Part shown: positions 48,501 through 56,734 of the stretch, in pieces
Position numbering within the stretch: the stretch's first letter is position 1
Layout: each line of letters begins with the position of its first letter
Assembly (NCBI RefSeq): GCF_000317615.1
Contig: NC_019780.1
Coordinates: forward strand, 2,191,840-2,255,839
Direction of reading: 5' to 3'
Length of the DNA stretch: 64,000 bases
Source: Dactylococcopsis salina PCC 8305
Lineage (GTDB): Bacteria; Cyanobacteriota; Cyanobacteriia; Cyanobacteriales; Rubidibacteraceae
Made by a program: the position numbers and the translations under genes
The notes under the pieces: generated by a model
Told to the model about the DNA's origin: nothing
The model's database searches: none
What the model saw: the letters and a program-made list of their open reading frames with translations, nothing else

Positions 48501-49629
48501 TGATTTGCGCTTAAATGGAGGAGAGTTAGGAAATAAATTAGGGGTGTTTAGTGCCTTTGCTGATGTGCTGTACGATACACTTCTGATCGATGTCGAAACG
48601 GCAGATTTAACTGATCCTTTCCGTTCACCAGTGATTAATATCGAGGATGCAATTAATGACGGAGAGGGAATAGTCAATGACTTAGGAGGGACTAATTTTG
48701 ACCTCACTCCCGTCACCGAAACTCAAGAGTTTGCTGTGTTACAAGCGACAGCTAAAAGTGCTGGTGAATTAACCATTCGCACCAATACTGGTGATGATCC
48801 GACGGCGATTAATACCTTATTCGGGGTAGATGGTAACTTGAACAGTGGCACAATTTATGGAGAAAATACTCTCACGATTACAGGGGAACAGCCAGAAGCT
48901 AATGCTGATTTGGTGGTAACTGGGTTTGACGCGGTTACTGATCATGTTTTAGGCGGAGAAACTGAGGTCAACGTGACAGTGGAAAATCAAGGGGAGGGAA
49001 GTGCCTCTGGTTTCCAGTTAGAAGTCCTCTATTATCAAGCTGATAATCCTGATGAATTAGCTACTGAAACACCGACAGTTCTCAAAACCTTAGCGTTGGA
49101 TGAGTTGCTTGCAGGAGAAAGCACAGAAGCAACAGAAAATATTTCCTTGCCATTGGACATTCTGTTAGAGGAAGCGTTAGCAGATGACCCCTCTGTTTTT
49201 GGAGAGGAAGAAACCGCTTTTACTTCTAATAATATTGATTATCTAGGGGTTCGGATTGTCGATAATCTGTTTAGCAATGAAAATGAGGAGGCGTTTAGCA
49301 ATAATGGTGTAACAGGAACGAAAGGTGTTGATGTCGATGATATTGCTTATTTTCCTTGGGATATAGCAAATAATCAAGTTGATGGTTTGATTCAAGGGGG
49401 AGACGATGAACTCAATACTGATGGAGAAGTTACCCCAACCGACGCAACGATTCTCTTTAACAATATTGGTCAAACCATCACTGATGAAACGACAGAAACC
49501 AGCGAAGGTCTGGATTTAACTCGTTTAGATTTAGACTTGGATGGGGCGATTTCTCCTGTGGATGCGGTGCGTGTGGCAAATCGCATCGGCTATGAAATCA
49601 ACCCGACAGTTTTCGAGGATGCTGTATAA
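39556..49629 (+). CDS. Giant RTX protein with PPC, cohesin-like and dockerin-like domains
   Basis: 3357 aa. Residues 1-1925: RTX nonapeptide repeats (GGxGxDxLx) alternating with HCBP-related domains (DLRFFR...QLNIFVGEFGQI...QVENLVLE) in ~167-aa modules, arranged as two blocks of ~970 aa. Then an Ig-like stretch (1936-2030), four PPC domains (2038-2640), Ig-like tandem domain (2641-2740), two cohesin-like domains (2745-3110), CARDB (3116-3280) and a dockerin-like end (3283-3357). A calcium-binding exoprotein, likely T1SS substrate for surface layer or matrix. It starts 57 bp after the preceding giant gene, probably in one operon. Confidence 0.9.
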   Translation: MATINGSENNDRLNGTPEDDLIVGGAGNDELSGGAGDDTFQFGEVRQFGLDVIAPSNLTEPGSDTIRFLEDITPEQTRLIRSPRNSDRLTIKVEDIVSGSVVELGRITINNQYSPLTNEVLPQVETLVFASDGSAVDLTQGLTITGNANSIEYLGTQGDDTLKGLAGDDTLRGFAGSDRLEGGENNDDLFGGEGNDTLIGGKGDDDLFGGKGNDTFLFDVSAGEFGTDRIVDDDDFRARLEPGTDEIRIQGEISEADLRFFRGENWNQLNIFVGEFGQISIDNQYSSLTEEPLPQVENLVLENAGKTIDLTAGLNFTGTEEGDSMSGTPSDDTLSGLAGSDTLSGLGGNDRLEGAEGSDTLRGGEGNDTLIGGLGDDDLFGGAGDDTFVFDVSAGGFGFDEIARSGSLEPGTDEILIQGEISESDLRFFREENSNQLNIFVGEFGQIRIENQYSSLTEEPLPQVENLVLENAETTIDLTGGLTFVGNENRNNMSGSPSDDTLSGLAGSETLSGLGGNDRLEGSEGSDALRGGKGNDTLIGGKGDDDLFGGEGDDTFVFDVSAGEFGLDEIARSGSLEPGTDEILIQGEISESDLRFFRGENSNQLNIFVGEFGQIEIENQYSSLTGEPFPQVEKLVLENAETTIDLTAGLNFTGTEEGESMSGSPSDDTLSGLAGSDTLSGLGGNDRLEGAEGSDTLRGGKGNDILIGAEGDDDLFGGEGDDTFEFAIGNFGGFGFNEISRDGALEAGNDTIRLLADVNPAETRFFRDGSSLKIFVERVVIGETVIFGQIKIENQYSNFTDQTLPQVETLVFEADDTNVDLTGGLTFTGDNNSNGIEGTANGDVLEGLLGNDELFGLAGDDVLIGGPGDDDLYGGSGSDIFSGTLGQLDGSQIFDLEEADQIRFEGASFTQDNLSRENFSESVRLTIDADNDGVIDTTIDLESEFADDDQLQVGTDEAGNTIIQLNRSQQPAPPQNLTLTGDESNNTLIGEGGNDIIVGGAGNDRLFGGAGDDRFEFAVGDTGFGSNVIADDNALEPGSDTIRFREDITPEQTHLIRSNNDLLIIVETVVSGSVIELGRITIENQYSPVTNEVLPQVETLLFASDVDATVDLTQGLTITGNATSGEIPGTLGNDSIEGLAGSDTLRGFAGNDRLEAGEGNDTLRGGQGNDTLIGGKGDDDLFGGEGNDTFLFDVSAGGFGFDEIARSGSLEPRTDEIRIQGEISEADLRFFRGENWNQLNIFVGEFGQIEIENQYSSLTGEPLPQVENLVLENAETTIDLTAGLNFTGTEEGDSMSGTPSDDTLSGLAGSDTLSGLGGNDRLEGAEGSDTLRGGEGNDTLIGGLGDDDLFGGAGDDTFVFDVSAGGFGFDEIARSGSLEPGTDEIRIQGDISEADLRFFRGENSNQLNIFVGEFGQIEIENQYSSLTGEPFPQVENLVLENAETTIDLTAGLNFTGTEDGNSMSGSPSDDTLSGLAGSDTLSGLGGNDRLEGAEGSDTLRGGEGNDTLFGGLGDDDLFGGAGDDTFVFDVSAGEFGFDEIARSGSLEPGTDEIIIQGEISENDLRFFRQENSNQLNILVGEFGQIRIENQYSSLTEEPLPQVENLVLENAETTIDLTAGLNFTGTEEGESMSGSPSDDTLSGLAGSDTLSGLGGNDRLEGAEGSDTLRGGEGNDTLIGAEGDDDLFGGEGDDTFEFAVGDAGGFGFDEIGRDGALEAGNDTIRLLADVNPAETRFFRDGSSLKIFVETLTGGETIPLGQINIYNQYSNLTNEPLPQVETLVFEADDTTIDLTDGLTFTGDDNGNNIEGTANGDRLEGLFGDDALFGFGGDDVLVGGPGSNDLRGGAGNDIFLGTLGQLDGDQIFDFEIGDQIRFQNTNFTQSSLSREDFENSVRLTIDADNDQVIDTTIDLEGQFTDTDRFEVQTDEEGNTNILLVDRSNATPAVENPVDDITLEQGDTPGAINLFDVFEDKEEEDAALTYRVANTNPSLVETNFNPETGELTLILSSGVGSSDLILEASDSRGFTGSERFTLTKAGSEQEPNDIISQATNIGASLADAGEFATSGFIGDNTALDNPRLDTDLYQVGLNSGESIQIDVDTNAEVPLDTIIRVFNTSGRELGFNDDRAVAGESSSDDPSLTFTAPNSGNFYIGISNAANDRYSPFFAESGLGGGVTGTYQLTVTQNQQPQPVQENAESPVNDTLDNATSLELGEAAIAQTGEIGDNPDFITVPGLDVDLYQVELAEAQTVSFSITRASVDALLRVFDSNGAEIAFNDDLGDQESFIEFEAPTAGTYYIGVSGFGNRNYDPNTAGSGNNPFADTGSYTLNVTPEMEQEVTEPGPGEVDDTLEKATIVESDSLTATRSIGDNPDLSEVGLDVDLYQVELDSTSRLRAAINTTNLDSEFDSLLRIFDEDGNEVAINDDAPSFASQTGEGTVRDSFLTFTPIVAGKYYVGVSGFGNESYNPNQAESGAVGGSTGDYELQLTVTEAVPEEAPTNDTTDTAINVELTNNQFSSDGFIGDNFSNGGDVDLYQVVLEAEETLTIDVDAAILGSELDGFLRIFNSAGEEITVDDDSGDFTDPQLSFTAPTNDTYTVGLSAFANRNYKPITGEDASGGTTGEYEISFTVETPIPAAEAPVQEIRPTANDNTGFTNSNNTITIDVLNNDTANDDQGFLEITDFPETTEKGGTVTLDDQSRIVYTPDPDFGGVDEFTYTIANESGGFDEGTVKVTVNRPPEGASVQVDLEVLPVPGLEAQLDNGLQIGDEFLVNVRFFDQLSDNNPTDAVVAGYADLLFDPAVLQVVEDNSDVDGEDGRLDGVVRNAEYNVFRKGTVDNPQGLVNEVGGTALVLSPDSLPNDNGIFSLHLKAVGGGNTAILASRAADENSSTVNIIGALADQRNQTNFGEIDLAAAVSDNNEVPSAFAPNFNLASPNNAVIEEDVTAIQGAIDAMEINVNFRDTDGNVLDNVEVGQEFEIVLSARDLRLNGGELGNKLGVFSAFADVLYDTLLIDVETADLTDPFRSPVINIEDAINDGEGIVNDLGGTNFDLTPVTETQEFAVLQATAKSAGELTIRTNTGDDPTAINTLFGVDGNLNSGTIYGENTLTITGEQPEANADLVVTGFDAVTDHVLGGETEVNVTVENQGEGSASGFQLEVLYYQADNPDELATETPTVLKTLALDELLAGESTEATENISLPLDILLEEALADDPSVFGEEETAFTSNNIDYLGVRIVDNLFSNENEEAFSNNGVTGTKGVDVDDIAYFPWDIANNQVDGLIQGGDDELNTDGEVTPTDATILFNNIGQTITDETTETSEGLDLTRLDLDLDGAISPVDAVRVANRIGYEINPTVFEDAV

Positions 49630-49677
49630 AACTTCGATCGGTTCTGTAGTTGCGCCGCGATGTTGGTCGGTAAGTCG

Positions 49678-50496
49678 TCATCTGGTTTCCGCTTTCTCCA
49701 ACACGCGGTTGAGTTTACCGCTTTGATAGCCTTCAAGATCGAGGGTGACAAACATAAATCCTAATCCTTGAAATTTCGCCGTTAACTGCGCTAAATCCGT
49801 AGCGATGACAAAATCCTTAATCTTGTCGGGAGGGAGTTCAATTCGCGCGGTATCCCCCGCCGATCGAACTCTCAATTTTTTCCAGCCTTGTTGACGTAAA
49901 TAAATTTCTGCTCTTCCCACTCGTTGTAATTTCGCCACTGTAATCTCTTCACCGTAGGGAAAACGAGAGCTTAAACAGGGTTGTGAGGGTTTATCCCACC
50001 AGGATAATCCGAGTTGTTTAGTAATTTCTCTCACGTCTGCTTTGCTAATTCCTACCTCAGCTAAGGGCGATCGAGCGCCTCTTTCTTTTGCGGCTTGAAT
50101 TCCAGGACGATAATCTTGTAAATCATCCGCATTGACTCCATCCATCACATAAGGATACCCTCTGGCGATCGCAAGGGGTTTTAAGGTGTCGTGGAGTTCA
50201 CTTTTACAAAAATAACACCGATTGACAGGATTAGACGTATAGTTAGGATTATCCATTTCCTGGGTTTCTACCAACTCATGGCGAATGCCAATGGTTTCCG
50301 CTTGAGTTTGTGCGTCGTCTAATTCTTCGGGGAGGAGAGAGGGAGAAACCGCCGTGACAGCTAATGCTTTTTCTCCTAAAACATCATAAGCGACTTTTGC
50401 CACCAAAGTGCTATCAATTCCGCCAGAATAAGCGATTAATGCTTGTTCCATTTCTGCAAATAAAGTTTGCAGTTGAGTCAGTTTATCCATAACCAT
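49678..50496 (-). CDS. larE: ATP-dependent sacrificial sulfur transferase LarE-like
   Basis: 272 aa. PP-loop ATPase motif AYSGGIDSTL (22-31), NRCYFCKSEL (92-101), and WWDKPSQPCLSSRFPYG with C174 at the place of the sacrificial cysteine of LarE from Lactiplantibacillus. In that system LarB/LarC/LarE build the nickel-pincer cofactor. No larB or larC is in the window. Its 3' end faces the giant RTX gene. Confidence 0.9.
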   Translation of the reverse strand: MVMDKLTQLQTLFAEMEQALIAYSGGIDSTLVAKVAYDVLGEKALAVTAVSPSLLPEELDDAQTQAETIGIRHELVETQEMDNPNYTSNPVNRCYFCKSELHDTLKPLAIARGYPYVMDGVNADDLQDYRPGIQAAKERGARSPLAEVGISKADVREITKQLGLSWWDKPSQPCLSSRFPYGEEITVAKLQRVGRAEIYLRQQGWKKLRVRSAGDTARIELPPDKIKDFVIATDLAQLTAKFQGLGFMFVTLDLEGYQSGKLNRVLEKAETR

Positions 50497-50565
50497 AATT
50501 AGTAATCACTAGATGCGCCAGAGTTAATCCCCAATATAACGAAATGGGATTAGAGATAAAGTGCT

Positions 50566-51339
50566 TTAAAATTGACGGCGAGAAAAAATTAACGTTGCAA
50601 TGGTTAAAAGTAAAATGGTGTAGATGATGCCATACACAGCATTACTGAGTAATTGTGTGGTATCAGGGAGTAAAGCATAAACCGCTTCGTTACGAAAATT
50701 GAGACGAGATAAATCAGGCAAAATCAGATAAAGGGTTTCGGTAAGTGCTTTAACATTGGGATTATCGCTGAGATTTCCTAACTCTAGTAAATCACGACTA
50801 AAATGTCCGACTAAATAAACACCAAAAGAGAGTAAAGTTGCAAGAATGGAACTGGTAAATACGCCAAATAAGAGCGCGACAGCGACTAAAAGAGACAGTT
50901 CAATGATTAAATAAATTAAAGATAAGGCGATCGAACCGACGGGATAATCAATCCCATTTAAACTTAATAATCCGAAGCCAATTATCCCCATCACTGTCAC
51001 TAATACGATTAACACCGCAGATAATCCTAAATGCTTACCAATCATTAATTCAGCGCGGGTAATGGGTTTGGGAATTAACACTAAAACCGTGCGTTTTTCA
51101 ATCTCTTTATTAATTAAACCAGTTCCCACAAAAATAGCAACAACTGCGCCAAGTAAACCGATTCCACCTAAACTCAAATCCAGCAGAATTTTCTCATCAG
51201 CACCGACAGAAATTTGGGGCAATAATCGCAATGCAATTACCATTAATAGGGCAAAAAAACCAATAAAATATAAGATGCGATCGCGGATCACTTCGCGAAA
51301 CCCATTCGCGGCGATCGCGCCAACTCTTCCTAATAACAT
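50566..51339 (-). CDS. ABC-2 type transporter permease
   Basis: 257 aa integral membrane protein with six or so hydrophobic segments. MLLGRVGAIAANGFREVIRDRI opening, LINKEIEKRTVLVLIPKPITRAELMIGKHLG (coupling region), and a hydrophobic end. No ATPase next to it. Common single gene in cyanobacteria; substrate unknown. It is 69 bp upstream of larE on the same strand, perhaps cotranscribed. Confidence 0.85.
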   Translation of the reverse strand: MLLGRVGAIAANGFREVIRDRILYFIGFFALLMVIALRLLPQISVGADEKILLDLSLGGIGLLGAVVAIFVGTGLINKEIEKRTVLVLIPKPITRAELMIGKHLGLSAVLIVLVTVMGIIGFGLLSLNGIDYPVGSIALSLIYLIIELSLLVAVALLFGVFTSSILATLLSFGVYLVGHFSRDLLELGNLSDNPNVKALTETLYLILPDLSRLNFRNEAVYALLPDTTQLLSNAVYGIIYTILLLTIATLIFSRRQF

Positions 51340-51509
51340 AATCCGTTTACCTTTCCTAATTATTAATTCTAGATTTCTACTTTCATTATAAAAAAGAAAG
51401 TAATCTTGATTGCTTTAATAATTTAACCTTTACTTAGTATTTTCTTAAATTCATTTTATCTAAACTCCCCTACCCTTTTGAAAGAAGTTCAAAATTTTGT
51501 TAATAAAAA

Positions 51510-52502
51510 ATGACTAAACCAACTCGACGTAAGTTTTTATGGTATTCTGTAGCGGCAGGCTTGAGCACGATCGCCCTCGGAAGCTGGCAAAAAGCATCCC
51601 TTGGACAATCGGACTGCCCTCGCCCTGAAAAAATGTCAGAACGATTCTGCGATCGAAACGGAGACTTAGTCGCAGATACTCCCGACAATCCCATTGATCC
51701 GAGAACATTAGTTTTCGCTTACACTCCTGTAGAAGACCCCGCCGTGTATCGAGATGTTTGGGCGGGCTTTTTAGATCATATGCGTCAGGTGACTGGAAAA
51801 CGAGTGCAATTTTTCGCTGTTGACTCGAACGCGGCACAATTAGAAGCAATGCGGGCAGGTCGTCTCCATGTGGCTGGCTTTAACACGGGTAGTGTTCCCT
51901 TTGCGGTCAATTTTGCTGGGTTTGTTCCCTTTACCATGATGGCGGCGAATGATGGAAGTTTCGGTTATGAAATGGAAATTATTGTTCCTGCTGATAGTCC
52001 GATTCAAAGCGTCGAAGAATTAAAAGGCAAACAAATCGCCTTTACCTCTCCCACTTCCAATTCTGGATTTAAAGCCCCTTCGGCACTACTAAAATCGGAA
52101 TTCAACATGGAAAAAGACCAAGACTATTCCTCCACTTTTTCCGGTTCTCACGAGAACTCGATTTTAGGGGTTTATAACAACGATTATACTGCTGCTTCGA
52201 TCGCCAACTCTGTTCTCTCTCGGATGAAAGCGCGAGGAGTTGTGGAGGGGAATGAACTTCGCACCATCTATAAATCCGACACTTTTCCCACCACTGCTTA
52301 CGGATACATTTATAATCTCGAACCGCAATTGGCAGCGAAAATTAAAGAAGCATTCCGAACCTTTGAGTGGGAAGGAAGCCAACTGAAAGAAGAGTTTAGC
52401 AAGTCTGGTGAAGATCAATTCATCCCCATTACTTACCAAAAAGAATGGGAAGTGATCCGCAAAATTGATAATGCTCTCGGTGTGAGCTATACCAACCCGT
52501 AA
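51510..52502 (+). CDS. phnD: Phosphonate/phosphite ABC transporter substrate-binding protein
   Basis: 330 aa. Twin-arginine-like signal TRRKFLWYSVAAGLSTIALG at the N-terminus, export to periplasm likely. PhnD family: FAYTPVEDPAVYRDVWAGFLDHMRQVTGKRV, GRLHVAGFNTGSVPFAVN, GKQIAFTSPTSNSGFKAP. First gene of a phnD-C-E-E operon. Substrate could be phosphonate, phosphite or methylphosphonate; no C-P lyase or phosphite dehydrogenase in the window settles it. Confidence 0.9.
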   Translation: MTKPTRRKFLWYSVAAGLSTIALGSWQKASLGQSDCPRPEKMSERFCDRNGDLVADTPDNPIDPRTLVFAYTPVEDPAVYRDVWAGFLDHMRQVTGKRVQFFAVDSNAAQLEAMRAGRLHVAGFNTGSVPFAVNFAGFVPFTMMAANDGSFGYEMEIIVPADSPIQSVEELKGKQIAFTSPTSNSGFKAPSALLKSEFNMEKDQDYSSTFSGSHENSILGVYNNDYTAASIANSVLSRMKARGVVEGNELRTIYKSDTFPTTAYGYIYNLEPQLAAKIKEAFRTFEWEGSQLKEEFSKSGEDQFIPITYQKEWEVIRKIDNALGVSYTNP

Positions 52503-52514
52503 ATTGATCTCACA

Positions 52515-53300
52515 ATGGAAGCAAACAAAACTCTCTTGCAATTGCAGAGCTTAAACAAGCAATATGGCAACGATGAGCCAGCAATTAAAGATATTGACCT
52601 GATTCTACCTCAAGGACAAGTGCTGGCTCTTATTGGCCCTTCTGGGGCGGGAAAAAGCACACTCATTCGCTGTATCAATCGTTTGGTTGAACCGACATCG
52701 GGGAAAGTTTGGTTGGATAACCAAGAGGTGACAGGGTTGTCTAAAAATTCCTTACGACGGGTGCGACGGAAAATGGGAATGATTTTCCAAGAATATGCTC
52801 TCGTGGAACGGTTGACGGTGATGGAGAATGTCCTCTCTGGTCAATTGGGTTATGTGGGGTTTTGGCAAAGTTGGTTACGGCGATTTCCCCAAGCAACGAT
52901 CGAGGAGGCGTTTCGGTTGCTCGATCGAGTAGGATTATCTCAATTCCCTGATCAACGTGCTGATGCGCTTTCTGGTGGACAACGGCAGCGTGTAGGAATT
53001 GCCCGCGCTCTTTTACAAAATCCCGATTTACTGCTTGTGGATGAACCCACCGCTAGTTTAGACCCCAAAACTGCCCGACAAATTATGCGATTGATCACAG
53101 AATTAGCACAAGAACGAGGATTAGGGGTAATTCTGAACATCCATGATGTACAACTGGCGCAACGGTTTGCTCAGAGAATTGTGGGTTTAAATCAGGGAAG
53201 CATTGTTTATGATGGTTCTCCCAACGGTTTGGATGCCAACACACTTACAGATATTTACGGCGAGGAAGACTGGACAACACCGCAAGAGGTGGAAGCATGA
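52515..53300 (+). CDS. phnC: Phosphonate/phosphite ABC transporter ATP-binding protein
   Basis: 261 aa ABC ATPase: Walker [10 protein letters not shown] (about 40-48), signature [15 protein letters not shown], Walker [13 protein letters not shown], and H-loop NIHDVQLA. The region [23 protein letters not shown] is the PhnC/PtxA Q-loop area. Twelve bp after phnD and overlapping the next gene (ATGA). Confidence 0.93.
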   Translation: MEANKTLLQLQSLNKQYGNDEPAIKDIDLILPQGQVLALIGPSGAGKSTLIRCINRLVEPTSGKVWLDNQEVTGLSKNSLRRVRRKMGMIFQEYALVERLTVMENVLSGQLGYVGFWQSWLRRFPQATIEEAFRLLDRVGLSQFPDQRADALSGGQRQRVGIARALLQNPDLLLVDEPTASLDPKTARQIMRLITELAQERGLGVILNIHDVQLAQRFAQRIVGLNQGSIVYDGSPNGLDANTLTDIYGEEDWTTPQEVEA

Positions 53301-54088
53301 AAGCGCGTTATTGGTCTCCTCCCCCATTGATTGCCAATGGTTTCTTACGGTGGGGACTGTTATTGGGAACAATTGTTTATCTGGTTTTAGCGATTAATAC
53401 CCTCTCCATTGATGTTGAACGACTGGCACAAGGTTTAAGTCGCATTGGGAGATTATTTTCAGGATTTTTACAGCCTGATTTTATTTCACGGGGACAAGAT
53501 ATTGTGCGAGGGATTCTAGAAAGTTTAACCATGACGGTGATTGCAACGGTGGTGGGGGTGATCCTTTCTATTCCTGTGGGATTAGGGGCGGCGCGAAATT
53601 TATCCCCTCTCCCTTTGTATTTGGTTTGTCGCGCCTTAGTTACCCTTTCTCGCACCTTTCAAGAGGTGATTATTGCCATTTTATTTGTGGTGATGGTGGG
53701 GTTTGGTCCCCTTGCAGGAGTGTTAACTTTAAGTTTTACTACCATTGGTTTTTTAGCGAAATTACTCGCCGAAGATATTGAAGAGATCGATCGCGCGCAA
53801 GTGGAGGCAATTCGCGCCACAGGGGCAAATTGGGCGCAGGTGATTATTTATGGGGTGATTCCTCAAGTCACGCCCCGTTTGGTGGGATTAAGTGCGTACC
53901 GCTTTGATATTAATCTACGGGAATCATCAGTGGTGGGGGTTGTCGGCGCTGGTGGTATTGGGGATACGTTACAAACATCATTTAGTCGCTACGATTACAG
54001 CACCTCCGCCGCGATTTTAATTGTGATTATTGTGCTGGTGATGGCGACAGAAATTGCGTCGAGTTGGATTCGGAAGAGGTTGCAATAA
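53297..54088 (+). CDS. phnE: Phosphonate/phosphite ABC transporter permease 1
   Basis: 263 aa membrane permease with six predicted segments and the coupling loop [32 protein letters not shown]. The late [20 protein letters not shown] is the PhnE signature. It starts within the phnC stop. Confidence 0.92.
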   Translation: MKARYWSPPPLIANGFLRWGLLLGTIVYLVLAINTLSIDVERLAQGLSRIGRLFSGFLQPDFISRGQDIVRGILESLTMTVIATVVGVILSIPVGLGAARNLSPLPLYLVCRALVTLSRTFQEVIIAILFVVMVGFGPLAGVLTLSFTTIGFLAKLLAEDIEEIDRAQVEAIRATGANWAQVIIYGVIPQVTPRLVGLSAYRFDINLRESSVVGVVGAGGIGDTLQTSFSRYDYSTSAAILIVIIVLVMATEIASSWIRKRLQ

Positions 54089-54900
54089 TGCCAGTTAAGG
54101 AATTGAATGGGGTTAAGGTTTGGCAAAAGCGCGATCGCATAGCCAATTTAATCCGATGGTTTGTGGGGTTTGTGGGGATAGTTGTGGTGTTTCTCTGTTG
54201 GAAAGTGATTTCTGACGCGACAATTTGGGTTTTTGTCCTCGACGCACCGCAACAAGCAGGGGATATGATTTCTCGAATGTTTCCCCCGCGATGGTCTTAT
54301 CTGAATGAGTTATGGAAGCCTTTGTGGGATACGATTAATATTGCCACTTTGGGAACAATCATTGGCGTGAGTATTGCCTTTTTTGTGTCGTTTCTGGCGG
54401 CGAGAAATACCACCCCCCATCCGATTGTGCGATCAATCGCGCTATTGGTGATTGTCACCTCTCGATCGGTGAATTCTTTGATTTGGGGACTGTTATTGGT
54501 GGCAATTATTGGCCCTGGGGTTTTAGCTGGTGTGATTGCGATTGGTTTACGTTCGATCGGGTTTGTGGGTAAATTATTTTACGAGGCGATCGAAGAAATT
54601 GACATTGAACCCGTAGAAGCCATTACCGCTACTGGTGCGAGTTCACAACAAGTTTTAACCTATGGCATCTTACCGCAAGTTTTACCCGCATTTGTGGGAA
54701 CATCAGTCTTTCGCTGGGATATCAACATTCGAGAATCCACTGTTATTGGCTTAGTGGGTGCTGGTGGCATTGGCATTAGTCTGGATGCTTCAATTAGTGC
54801 CTTAAAATGGTCTCAAGCCAGTGTAATTTTTATTGTTATTTTCGCCATGGTTTTAATTAGTGAATGGGTTTCCGCAACCATCCGCAATAAAATCATTTAA
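54088..54900 (+). CDS. phnE: Phosphonate/phosphite ABC transporter permease 2
   Basis: 270 aa from ATG 54088, which shares one base with the preceding TAA. Paralogue of permease 1: IDIEPVEAITATGASSQQVLTYGILPQVLPAF and NIRESTVIGLVGAGGIGISL. Two PhnE genes imply a heterodimeric channel. Operon ends here, followed by repeats. Confidence 0.92.
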   Translation: MPVKELNGVKVWQKRDRIANLIRWFVGFVGIVVVFLCWKVISDATIWVFVLDAPQQAGDMISRMFPPRWSYLNELWKPLWDTINIATLGTIIGVSIAFFVSFLAARNTTPHPIVRSIALLVIVTSRSVNSLIWGLLLVAIIGPGVLAGVIAIGLRSIGFVGKLFYEAIEEIDIEPVEAITATGASSQQVLTYGILPQVLPAFVGTSVFRWDINIRESTVIGLVGAGGIGISLDASISALKWSQASVIFIVIFAMVLISEWVSATIRNKII

Positions 54901-54905
54901 TTACG

Positions 54906-55050
54906 GTTTGCTGAAAAAGTTCATGTTTTCGGTGTAGTAAGGCAAGAGGCAAGAGGCAAGAGGCAAGAGGCAAGTTGCCTTAGGCAAAAGGCAAGAGGCA
55001 AGAGGCAAAAGGGAAGATGGGGGAGATGGGGAAGAAAAATCGCTCCCTTT
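54906..55050 (+). repeat. TTTGCTGAAAAAGTTCATG element with AAGAGGC array
   Basis: Starts GGTTTGCTGAAAAAGTTCATG, then AAGGCAAGAGGCAAGAGGC units (heptamer GGCAAGA), then GATGGGGGAGATGGGGAAG and AAAAATCGCTCCC. Same family as 30955 and the MITE at 60909; no right inverted end was found. Confidence 0.7.
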
Positions 55051-55051
55051 T

Positions 55052-56690
55052 CATACCATATTTTCCCAATTTCACCCACTAACTTTTGCTTATAGTTACT
55101 GTTCGATCATCTTTTAAATTTCTATACTCGATCGAGGCTTGTCAATACGGGGAGGAGGGATATGGCAAACGAATTTCCTTGCTTTGAGAGGCGTGTTTTA
55201 AAATTGGCAATACTTCCCATTATCTAGAAATACTTTATCAGGAAACTCGATCGAGCGCCACCCCTGAAAAAAAAAATTCGCTCTTTTCTGGCTTCTCTTG
55301 ATTGGTTATTTGTTATTTGGTATTTGTTATTTGGTGTTGGCGAAAAAGGTATTGTGGAATGGGAATGATGCTTTATTCAACATGAGGATTCATTTGCATA
55401 CCATATTTTCTAGATTTTGCCCACTGTTTTCACTTATGGTAAGTCTTCAGGATTTCCTTAAATCCTTATACTCGATCGAGGCTTGTCAATACGGGGAGGG
55501 GGGATGTGGCAAACGAATTTCCTTGCTTTGAGAGGCGTGTTTTAAAATTGGCAACACTTCCCATTATCTAGGAACACTCTATCAGGAAACTCGATCGAGC
55601 GCCACCCCTGAAAAAAAAATTCGCTCTTTTCTGGCTTCTCTTGATTGGTTATTTGTTATTTGTTATTTGTTATTTGGTGTTGGCGAAAAAGGTATTGTGG
55701 AATGGGAATGATGCTTTATTCAACATAAGGATTCATTTGCATACCATATTTTCTAGATTTTGCCCACTGTTTTCACTTATGGTAAGTCTTCAGGATTTCC
55801 TTAAATCCTTATACTCGATCGAGGCTTGTCAATACGGGGAGGGGGGATGTGGCAAACGAATTTCCTTGCTTTGAGAGGCGTGTTTTAAAATTGGCAACAC
55901 TTCCCATTATATAGAAATACCTTATCAGGAAACTCGATCGAGCGCAACCCCTGAAAAAAAAATTCGCTCTTTTCATGGCTTCTCTTGATTGGTTATTTGT
56001 TATTTGTTATTTGTTATTTGGTGTTGGCGAAAAAGGTATTGTGGAATGGGAATGATGCTTTATTCAACATGAGGATTCATTTGCATACCATATTTTCTAG
56101 ATTTTGCCCACTGTTTTCACTTATGGTAAGTCTTCAGGATTTCCTTAAATCCTTATACTCGATCGAGGCTTGTCAATACGGGGAGGGGGGATGTGACAAA
56201 CGAATTTCCTTGCTTTGAGAGGCGTGTTTTAAAATTGGCAACACTTCCCATTATCTAGGAACACTTTATCAGGAAACTCGATCGAGCGCAACCCCTGAAA
56301 AAAAAATTCGCTCTTTTCATGGCTTCTCTTGATTGGTTATTTGTTATTTGTTATTTGTTATTTGGTGTTGGCGAAAAAGGTATTGTGGAATGGGAATGAT
56401 GCTTTATTCAACATGAGGATTCATTTGCATACCATATTTTCTAGATTTTGCCCACTGTTTTCACTTATGGTAAGTCTTCAGGATTTCCTTAAATTCTGAT
56501 ACTCGATCGAGGCTTGTCAATACGGGGAGGGGGGATGTGACAAACGAATTTCCTTGCTTTGAGAGGCGCGTTTTAAAATTGGCAACACTTCCCATTATTT
56601 AGAAATACTTTATCAGGAAACTCGATCGAGCGCCACCCCTGAAAAAAAAATTCGCTCTTTTCTGGCTTCTCTCGGTGTGGGGGTTGGGGA
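55052..56690 (+). repeat. Five ~344-bp tandem repeats
   Basis: Units begin CATACCATATTTTC at 55052, 55397, 55740, 56084 and 56428 (periods 345, 343, 344, 344). The first is the most diverged; the others differ by a few bases. Each unit holds two CTCGATCGAG-type palindromes about 115 bp apart, GGCTTGTCAATACGGGGAGG, a CCCCTGAAAAAAAAATTCGCTC tract, and a TTATTTG mini-array. A 77-codon open frame recurs in several units (starting 55298, 55641, 55985) because the repeats are alike; its TTG start lacks a ribosome site and I do not call it a gene. Confidence 0.9.
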
Positions 56691-56734
56691 TGATGTTTAA
56701 TTCAACTTGAAATCTGTTTTCATAAATGTAGGTT

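Noticed and set aside
39675-48716. Many long opposite-strand open frames across the RTX gene
   Set aside because: They mirror the Gly/Asp-rich repeats of the sense gene, giving Ser/Pro-rich translations without start signals.
55298-56218. Recurrent 77-codon open frames in the 344-bp repeats (55298, 55641, 55985)
   Set aside because: They track the DNA repeat, start at TTG without a ribosome site, begin inside the TTATTTG heptamer array, and are not preserved in every unit.
55052-56690. CRISPR or IS array
   Set aside because: Units of ~344 bp are contiguous with no spacers, and carry no transposase or terminal inverted repeats.
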